From Amoebophrya sp. A120 (lineage: Eukaryota > Sar > Dinophyceae > Syndiniales > Amoebophryaceae): 64,000 nucleotides of DNA. How positions within the stretch are numbered: the first letter of the stretch is position 1; each line of letters begins with the position of its first letter. A program made the position numbers and the translations under genes. The notes under the pieces are model-generated. The model was given only the letters and a program-made list of their open reading frames with translations. It did no database searches and was not told the origin of the DNA. Below are positions 56,029-64,000 of this stretch, piece by piece. The DNA lies in assembly GCA_905178155.1 (NCBI GenBank), contig CAJINV010000004.1, forward strand, positions 8,832,411 through 8,896,410. Direction: 5' to 3'.

Positions 56029-56719
56029 AACCGCGCGGGAGAGGTTTACGTATCAAGAAATCGCACTGGGACGAGTTATAAAGCGATCTTCTTCTCTTTG
56101 AGGGTGATGAGCTCGAAAAATCCTATAACGACTTTACACTTACATCTAAAAGATGAGCGAAGTAGAACTTACATCAACATAGATACGGGACAAAAGCTAC
56201 TACATCTAGTGACACACAGATACAATTACCGAAGATCTCTTTCGTTTTGAGATCTGCGACGCGAGCGGTAATTTTGTTTTTGACCGGTTATAATCTCGAC
56301 ACAGACCTGCTTTGACATCAAAAATGCGACATCAATTATAAGCCTGTGGGCATTTTTCCTCGGCGCATAAGATGGAGAAAGTGTCAGACTTGTTCCCAGC
56401 TACGGACAAAAAGTATTTTCCTAGGAAAGACTACCGAGGCCGCCCCCATTGATGTTCCAAGAATGCTGTATGTTTACTTTCTAGCAAGCGAGTTGTCTGT
56501 AGCTGCACTGAGTCGCTTTCATCGCGTTCTAGCGTCTGCTTCGTACAACTGAAAGTCACACCAACGATCAGCATTTTTCTTGAGTGGAGGCAGCGAACGA
56601 AAGAATATGCTTATTTCTCTGTTTTCTTCTTGTGATAGCATTTTGTACCGTAGGTCCTATTTTAGGTATGCCCTTACTACACGACCAGGTCGGTTATATC
56701 TAGCCGAACAAAATCAAAG
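56029..56719. other. Intergenic stretch, nothing recognised
   Basis: AT-rich; short frames only; no IE signature. Confidence 0.5.
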
Positions 56720-59700
56720 ATGGAGCCCTCCAGAAACACCCCCTCCTCCACCTCCTCCTCCGCCGCCGCGCCACCGCCTCCGGAGCCAAAATGGGTCGTA
56801 TCAAGTGCAAAAATGTCTGGGTCTGGAAGATTTCTAGATTTGCCATGCATATTTTCCATGAGCAATGATGTCTGTAATACATGCCGCAGCATCACAAATT
56901 TTTAGAGGGCTTTGTGATACCTCTACCGCATGAGAAATGCCGTCTCCGCGTAGGACAAACCCGACCCCTATCCTTGCTGGTCATGCAATACAAATTTTTT
57001 TTAGAATCCACAGACAGCATCACAAGTTGTGACCTTCCAGACCCAGACATTTTTGCAGTTGATAGGTCGCGAAGATGAGCAATTTTGCGATCCAATACAA
57101 CCTCACCTGTGCCTCTGCCGCACTCGCTGTGATAAGAGATGCAAACGCTAATATCAATCCGAGCGAGACTCCACCGCCCGGGGCGATTCCCGCAGAGCCC
57201 GCCTGGGCGTCCCAATTCCTTCTCGCCGCTGTCTTCGCCGGGACGCTGGTCGGGATGCTCACGATGGGCTACCTAGGCGACAAACTCGGAATCCAGACGG
57301 CTATGATCTTGACCCAGGGCATCACCGTGCTCGCCGCCTTTTGCAACGTCTTTGTTGCGCCGTTGTGGCTCGGGAATGGGGGCGGGGAAGGACCGGTGGT
57401 GGAAAGGAGCGGAACACCAGCAACATCAAGTTTTGACCCGGTACTACAAACGCATCCTCAAGCCGGCGCGGAGGGATTCTATTCCGGTTTCGTTTTCGCG
57501 AGGTTCTTCCTAGGCGTCGGTGTTGGCGGGATGTACCCACTCTCCGCTGCGAGTTCCGTTGCTTCGATGAGCACAACTACCGCCTCAAATAACGAAATAA
57601 ACCCTCCTGATGAACCGCGCACCAACTACCCCTCCGCGATTGCGAAGCAGGCCGGGAAAGCGTTTCTGTGGCAGACGCCGGGCGTGATTGCGCCGTACCT
57701 GGTGACGTTGCTGGTCTGCGATAGCGCGATCGACAGCAGCGGGGGTGCAGCGATTAGTACTTCGAAGAACTGTATCAAAGAAAAAAAGTTCGTCACGATC
57801 ACTCATGCGCATTCTTGCAATACAAAATTGTTTGTCATGCGTAAAAATGCATCACAGCCAAACTTTATTAGGGATCTCCCTAGTGTTTCTGCAATACAAG
57901 GAAAGTTTGTGATGCTGAGAAAACTTCTAATGCAAAACCTGCAAGTTAGTGACTGTGACAAACTTTTTTCTCTCCATAAACTGGTCTGTTCTGTCCCAGT
58001 TCCAGACTATTGTCGGACTGGGGATGGTGCCCTGCTGTCTGGTGCTCGGGAGGCACTGCTACGCGGTTTGGGCCGTCGGTGGGAGAAGAGGGAATACTGC
58101 AACAGGGAGCGTGAGGACGGTGGGTACTGCAACTGCTGGTGCAGCGCAGCAAGTGCAACCACGACCAGCGGGCCTCGAGATAGCACGCGATGTGGAGCTC
58201 GGGCATTCAAACTTATGGAAGTGAAGAAAAAGTAGTATGTTGACAGGGTTTTTGTCATGCTGAAGCTGAGTGAACTGTTGTGTCGAGGAAAATAGAGGAG
58301 CGAAAACGCCAGATACACTGAGGAACAAAAATAATCATGACGCATTATAAATATATCCTGTTACAACGCTACACGTTCACTAGCATATGGCACGCTTTCA
58401 GCATCTTCAGCAGCTGCAAACGCGCGAGGACGTGATCAGCAGCGCCAACAAGGAGCAGTGTACAATCCGAATCTGCGGGAGGAGCTGTTGTCCACAAGTG
58501 CAGCGGGGGCCCATGCACACCAGTCGCAGTCGGGTAGTAGATCGGTTCTTCAGTCACCTTCAGGCAGTTCCTCGTCCAGCAGCATGGACAAAAGGCTTCT
58601 CCTTCTCCTGATCGGCAGCGGCGGCACCTGGTTTCTGTTCGACGTTAGCTTTTTATGAGAGTGCACAACCTGCCCCCTCATTTGTATGGCATGAAAAGCA
58701 ATACAAACAGCACCATACGTGGAGCCTGTGCATGACAAACTCATGTGCCGAATGTAGTACTGTTTGGGCTCCCAGAATCTGTCATGCAAACAGTACCACA
58801 GGGATGCACTTGAATTTGGGATTTTGCATGACAAACGAGGGGGAGGGAGAGTTGTGCACTGTTATACTTTTACGGCACATCCGTCTTCGCTCCGTTCATC
58901 ATCGTATGAAAGTGCACAACCCCGCCCCCTCCCCCTCATTTGTATTGCATGAACAGCAATACAAGCGTCAGCAAGAATACAGGTTTTGCATGACAAATTT
59001 GCACTGGATTGTGGTGCTCTTTGGGCTTCCAGGATTTGTCATGCAAACAGTGCTACAAGGCAGCAGCTGGATTTGGAATTTTGCATGACAAATGAGGGGG
59101 AGGGGGAGTTGTGCACTGTCATACATCGAAAAGATTCTCCCACAGGCATCCCTTCAAGCGGTCTGCTGGCAAACGGTGTTGTCGAATCTGGTCGGCGTGG
59201 TTGGTTCCCTCCTCTCGGTCGCGCACGTAAGCAGTACCAGCTGCCGACAGGGACTGAGGCTCGGGTTTGTGCTTTTAGCGACGGCTTTTTTTCTCTTCTC
59301 CGTCGTTGAGCATTTCAAGATCGAGCTGCCGCCACTTGTTTCTGGGGATCCGAAGAAAACGGAGGGGTTACTGGCGCTGATCCTCTATTACGTGCTGCTT
59401 GTTTGCTGCAACTTCGGCCCGAACGTCGCAACCTACGTCTTGCCCATGGTGTGCTTCCCGAAAGAGTCGCGCGTGACGTACCACGGCCGGTCAGCCGCGT
59501 GCGGGAAAGCGGGGGCCTTTCTGGGGACGCTGGTCTACCCGTTGTGTTTGCCGGTCGTGGGTGTGCCGGGGATCATGGGGATTCAAGCGGTTGTGAGCTT
59601 CCTGGGGTACGTTATTGCGGAACTGTTTGTGGGCGAAGGGGAGGGAGGTGGTGAACAGACCGGGAGTGGTGCTCCTGCGCGAGATGTAGCACTTGTATCA

Positions 59701-59979
59701 CGAGACAGCCGTGGTGGACAACAGCGGGCGCAGCTTCCGCTTTCTACGACGGCGCATAGTGCGACGGCTGCTGGCTCGGCAGCCGCGGGATCAATTTCTT
59801 CTACTCCCGCCTCCAGCACCGGTGTGCAGCATCTCGGTTCTGACTCAGGTGTTAGCCTGACCGCGAGTCTCATGGCGGACGGGAAGGATCAGCCACTGTC
59901 GACAACTGGGAGTGTCATCAGCCCGGACGATGACAGCACGTCGCTGGCGTCGTTTGCGAGCGGGTCGAACTCGCGGTGA
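56720..59979 (+). CDS. Major-facilitator transporter, phosphate/H+ symporter-like
   Basis: Exons 56720-56798, 57070-57772, 57984-58213, 58393-58653, 58872-58904 and 59129-59979 give 718 residues. After a Ser/Pro-rich N-terminus come membrane segments with the MFS motif GYLGDKLG between helices 2 and 3. RFFLGVGVGGMYPLSA (helix 4), WFLFDVSFYGTSVFAP (helix 7), NFGPNVATYVLPMVCFP (helix 10) and HGRSAACGKAGAFLGTLVYP (helix 11) follow. These resemble phosphate:proton symporters of the PHS family of fungi, plants and protists. A long Gly/Ser-rich loop lies between helices 6 and 7 and a long Ser/Thr tail at the C-terminus. All five introns are IEs (A, I, J, C, C). Substrate phosphate is inferred from similarity. 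Confidence 0.85.
56799..57064. mobile_element. Introner element, family A
   Basis: Exact flank GGTCG. This is the only exact-flank element for which one register would give GT...AG ends. Removal joins PKWV to AKMSN. Confidence 0.86.
57773..57978. mobile_element. Introner element, family I
   Basis: Termini TATCAAAGAAAAAAAGTTCG and the imperfect reverse complement ending TTTTTTCTCTCCATA. Exact flank AACTG. Internal TTTGTCATGC. Removal joins TSKNW to SVLSQ. Confidence 0.83.
58214..58387. mobile_element. Introner element, family J, tentative
   Basis: Weak termini TATGGAAGTGAA and TTCACTAGCATA, internal TTTTGTCATGC. Flanks AAACT / TGGCA do not match. Chosen because it restores phase. Confidence 0.55.
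58654..58866. mobile_element. Introner element, family C
   Basis: Starts TATGAGAGTGCACAACC and ends GTGCACTGTTATA. Exact flank CTTTT. Interrupts helix 7 (DVSFY). Confidence 0.9.
58905..59123. mobile_element. Introner element, family C
   Basis: Starts TATGAAAGTGCACAACC and ends GTGCACTGTCATA. Exact flank CATCG. Separated from the previous copy by a 33-base exon. Confidence 0.9.
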
Positions 59980-60937
59980 ATCGGCGGTGATGGTGCAGCT
60001 TGCGTGTTGCGGCGAGTCTCGGGTAGTACACTAGCTACAACGCCCAAATTGTGACGATACAGTACAAAATTATGATTTTTTGGTAGTTTTTGGTCTTACA
60101 TGAACTTTCACACGAGATCGCCTCTTGTCCTATATTATAAGAAGGCTGATTAGAAAGAAACACAACTGTAGTTGAAAGCTACATAACACGCTGCAGAAAG
60201 TACTCGAACCAGCATGAACGCGGAAAGCGACAGTCATATTCTTGTGTCGATACGCACTGTGGTGCGCGGCAGGGGCAGCGCAATCTAGGACTACAAGTTT
60301 GAGTGGAAACTGTTGTAGCCGACATGTGTGTGCAGCTATTTCGTTTTCGAAAATGCTGAAAGAAATACAATCGGTGCAAAAGCCTGGGGTGCTGTTCGTG
60401 ATACAGCGAATGCAAGTTCGGTTTGTACTTGTAACTGCTCCTATTCCGTGTTTTTTTCGCTTCTGCTTGCCAAAACAGAAATTGCAATCGGTCGAAACCC
60501 GAACTCAAAATTGTGCTGTAATTATTTCGGGCATTACGTGTCGCAACAGCTGCTGTGCCGCATTCGTCAATTTCGGTCAAAAAGTCATCATCGGTCCTAG
60601 GCACGACGTGTCGTGGATTACTAACTTATGTCTACCACTTTTTTCGTGAACAAAATTTTACGTCAGATCCTCATGTTCCCAAGCCATACCCCGATTATGT
60701 TTTCATTACGTTGATGCCCATTTCGTCTTTTTCTACCCCATATCCACTGCAGAACCCGACTCTATTATGTTTTTCTGCATTAACGTTTCAAACAGCTTTT
60801 TTTTTCGTACGAATGCGTGCAACTAAACCTCTCGGTTGCACAATGACCTGCATGACGGGGCGGCCTCGCTAGGGTCTGATAGCGAGCGAGCCCCGATAGG
60901 CTATTTCTTGCGATCAAGAAAAAGAACCACATCAACC
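59980..60937. other. Intergenic stretch, nothing recognised
   Basis: Short frames on both strands. A single CTGCATGACGGG near 60850 recalls the IE core motif but has no paired termini. Confidence 0.5.
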
Positions 60938-63900
60938 ATGACGGGAGACGAACGCGGGAGCGGGTCCCGCCAGAGGAAGAGAATGTGCGGGTTCTGCAAT
61001 GTTTTTACGACCCTGGTCGTTTCCCTCCACCTCCTCCTCGCCCCCACCTCACCAGTCTCTGCCCGGTCCTGCCCCGGTCGCACCTACACGGTGAACGACT
61101 ACATTGAGGCGGACTGTGTCACCTACGAGGGCCAACTCCGGTTCGAGGGGATCTGGGGCTTGAAGGAGATCAACATGCCGCGGCTAAAGCGCGTCCGCGG
61201 GGGGCTGTTCATCGAAGACAACCCGGATCTGGAGTCCATCTACATGCCACTTTTGGAGCGAGTGGACCACCGGTTGGAACGGTCCATCATCATCCGGAAC
61301 AACGGGCTGGGATACATATTGACCACGACGCCCCCGCCGCAAGTCTACAAGACGACCACCGCGGCGCCCAGTACCACTTCAACCACCAGTACGTCGACAA
61401 CGACGACGAGTCTGACGCTCTTCCCCATGTTCCGGTCCCTCGGGCAGGTGTTCGGCGGCAAAAACGCGGAGAAACATGCGAGGATGTTGAGCGAGGAACA
61501 GAAAACTTCACCAGCAAGAACCAGTACGGGAAGTGAAAGAGAGACAAGTGAACAACAAGCGGGGCATGCGCATGAAGATATTGATCCAACGCACTACCCA
61601 GATGAAAAGAACAATAAACCTGCAGACGGTGCTGGTCTTCAGCCTGGTCGTGAACAACAAGCTTCTTCCTCTCCTCGTGCTCTCACAACTACACAGATGG
61701 GTTTCACCACGGCGGAAAATCCGCTCGGGCAGTATACCTACAGCACCCGGCGGTGGATCACGCGGTCGAACCCGATCGCGAACAGCATGAATTTTCCCCG
61801 AGTCACGTACATCAGCAACAACATCGAGATCACGAACAACATGAAGCTCCAGTACTTGTTAATGGCGTATGGGAATTCCTTAAACCCGCTAGCAAACTAC
61901 TTCAACACGCCACGAACCGGTCCGCCGATCGACTGGCCGAGAGTCGGGGAGCGAGACGGAGACGGGAACTTGTTGACAACCGAAACGGCGGTTGTCGCCG
62001 GCCCCGGGCAAGTTCTGCTCGCGACGGCGGGGCCACCAACCCTTTCCGGTCCGAGTTTGGTGGTGTTTGAGTCGAATTCCGATGATGGGAGCACAACGTT
62101 ACCCCCGACAACGACCACGACCACCACCACAACGTTGGAGTTCGCTTTTATCGGGGTCACCGCGCAGGACCGGACGTCGATTATTTTGCACAGCAATCCC
62201 GATTTAGTCTTCATGAACATTGGCGGGAATGTCCGGGGGGAGGTGCATATTCGGGAAAACCCGGCGCTCCGCTCCATGTCGATGGACATGATGAACTCCA
62301 TCCGGATGACGGTGTTCATTCACGACAATCCGGTACTGAACGGCATCAATTTCCCGGCTTTGACCGAAGTTTTGTCGACCGGGCTGCACTATCAAATGCA
62401 AAAATGTCTGGGTCTGGAAACTTGTGATGCTGGGTGGCGTATCATGAGGAGGCCACAAGTGCTCGCTCAGCATGACAAGTTTCTGAGCTTCTAGATGTTG
62501 CCTATTCTGCATGACAAACTGCGTTTCTACATGACAGAAAAATGGCGCTCTTGGGTAACGTGCATGACAGATTTGAGAGTCATGCCAGACAAGCATGACA
62601 AACATGCACTCTTCCAGACCCAGACATTTTTACACTTGATATGCACTCTTTGGTCTTGCGGGATAACGGAATTGCCTGTACCTACTCCGGCTTCATGCGG
62701 TTCCCGTCGTTGCAACGGATTTCCGGGATGGTGACGATCACGGGGAACCGGTGGTTTGGGGTCATCGAATTCCCCTCCCTGGTCGAAACGGGGCCCGTCC
62801 CGTCGGACGGATACAGGCGGTTAGAGGATGGACATCAAAAAGCAGCGGTGGGGTCCGCAACTGAAACCATCAGTGAGCGGAGACAAGAACAGCACACGAC
62901 GCCACCCAAGAGCAAAAACAAATCTTCGACCTCCAAGGTTGTAACTACTACCCGTGGTAGCAAAAATGTTGACCGACATAACCATCCCAACTCCCTCGAC
63001 AATCGTCGTGGCGGGCAGAAGGTGCCGGATTTGCTTTCTCCACCGGATTGGCGGTCCGGTTTGATGTCAGAGGGGGAAAAGGAGCAGCGCAGACTGATGT
63101 TTTCCGAAAGAGAAGAGCTGGAGCTGGAAAAACACGCTGCACTAGAACGCGAAAAGTGGGACGCAGAAATTGAAATAGCGGAAAATAATGAGAAACAGTT
63201 ATTTGGTGGTCGTGTCAGGCAACTCACCACCGGCACGCCCTACACCACCGGGAAAGTGTCCGTCAATTCCGTCACTATCACGGATAACCAGCGGTTGTAC
63301 TACGTGAAATACTCCGGGATTCTCTACGGCAGCATGCAGGTCTCCGCCCAGTCGGACTTGGTGAACATCGATTCGCCGGATCTGCGCGAAATCCGGGGCA
63401 TGCTGTGGATCGAGAACAACGCGCAACTCGCGAGGGTTTCTCTAGCGAATTTGCAAACGCTCGGCGACACCTTCGACTACAGCTTGAAATTTGTCAGTAA
63501 CGGGCAAGGCGCGCAGGAGCGGACCGGGTTTTTTCAAGCACATGTTTTACGGTCGACAACCCGTGGGATTGTGTTCGCGGAGAACCAAAACTTTGCGAGA
63601 TTGCAATTTCCGCAAATGCAATCGACGGGGGAGACTTTGGGCTCATCCGTTTTCGTTCAGAACAACAAGGACCTTTCCCTATTGGATTTCAACGGCGAGA
63701 TGGAGGGCAACGTGGTGATTCATAACAACCCAGATGTCGAATCCATCCGGTTGGAGGGTCTTGCGAAGGTCAAGAACGACGGGAATCTGTACTTCACGGA
63801 CAACCAAGCGCTTCACACGGCGAATTTGGTGCAGTTAGTGGAATTGACCGGTGATTTAGTCCTGGGTCGGAACGGCTTGCTCGCCCGCGCGCACGGATCG

Positions 63901-64000
63901 GTCACCGCGCCGTTGTTGAAATTAGTCGGAGGAAGGATTCGGATAGAACAAAATTTCAATTTGGGCAATTTAGTTTTTCCGCAATTAGATTCCATCGGGC
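60938..64000 (+). CDS. Secreted L-domain-like repeat protein, partial at window end
   Basis: Exons 60938-62389 and 62647 to beyond 64000, at least 935 residues. The ATG at 60938 is followed by a hydrophobic signal peptide (FTTLVVSLHLLLAPTSPVSA, about 23-42). Repeats of the style IEDNPDLESIYMPLLERV, IRENPALRSMSM, IHDNPVLNGINFPALTEV, IENNAQLARVSLANLQ and IHNNPDVESIRLEGL recur about every 25 residues. This matches the beta-helix of receptor L-domain / Ecm33-like proteins. Thr-rich runs (61380-61420, 62100-62135) and a charged helical insert (about 62890-63190) separate repeat blocks. Such proteins sit on the cell surface or wall and bind ligands. Ligand unknown. One IE, at 62390. Confidence 0.8.
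62390..62641. mobile_element. Introner element, family A
   Basis: Exact flank TGCAC. Very similar throughout to the copy at 23504 in the CobW gene, indicating recent spread. Removal joins STGLH to SLVLRD. Confidence 0.92.

Noticed and set aside
60836-60937. Upstream start of the surface protein at 60836
   Set aside because: The codon there is TTG, not ATG, and the ATG at 60938 places the signal peptide near the N-terminus.
1-64000. CRISPR arrays, rRNA, tRNA and prokaryotic operons
   Set aside because: No regularly spaced direct repeats with unique spacers, no rRNA text and no defensible cloverleaf were seen; spliced genes show the DNA is eukaryotic.

Overview
The window looks like nuclear DNA of a protist, most probably a dinoflagellate-lineage alveolate. 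A parasitic syndinian such as Amoebophrya is my best guess: published genomes of that group are described, as I recall, as carrying invasive introner elements with non-canonical splice sites. What the sequence shows is that every supported gene lies on the + strand (a one-directional cluster, typical of dinoflagellates), that ordinary GT-AG introns are present, and that most genes are also cut by 100-370 bp elements with terminal inverted repeats. The species call is inference; no rRNA or other marker is present.

Layout. 1-2450: G-rich degenerate tandem repeats, then GC-rich DNA without a convincing gene. 2512-9564: ankyrin-like protein. 10160-14511: very long helical-repeat protein. 15154-19348: single-domain voltage-gated cation channel with two EF-hands. 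19842-21278: KPAEE-repeat protein. 22185-25896: CobW-type metal-chaperone GTPase. 27458-29931: coiled-coil protein. 31175-40552: three tandem paralogs (A, B, C) of an unrecognised family with N-terminal signal peptides. 41913-44257: FkbM-like methyltransferase with an N-terminal membrane segment. 44622-47281: RING-finger protein. 47936-48597: 83-residue coiled-coil protein. 49623-53441: large Ser/Lys-rich low-complexity protein. 54128-56028: secreted protein resembling group XII phospholipase A2 but with the catalytic His position changed to Arg. 56720-59979: major-facilitator transporter resembling phosphate/H+ symporters. 60938 to the window end: secreted or surface L-domain-like repeat protein, cut off by the edge.

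Main discovery. I mapped 44 introner-like elements (IEs) inside coding regions, in about ten families that I label A to J. Most start TAT and end ATA, have family-specific inverted termini, are flanked by a 5-bp direct repeat (30 exact, 7 with one mismatch), and share an internal GTCATGC/GCATGAC motif. Removing the element plus one copy of the repeat restores the reading frame in every gene; total coding lengths come out divisible by three in all modelled genes. The same element works in either orientation within one gene. None of these elements was seen in the intergenic stretches.

How the genes fit together. There is no operon logic. The neighbours are functionally unrelated apart from the tandem family, whose secretion signals, shared flanks, an in-frame stop in copy A and an extra UBA-like segment in copy C suggest a rapidly evolving exported family. 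That family also gives direct before/after comparisons for element insertion, because copies A and B lack elements that copy C carries.
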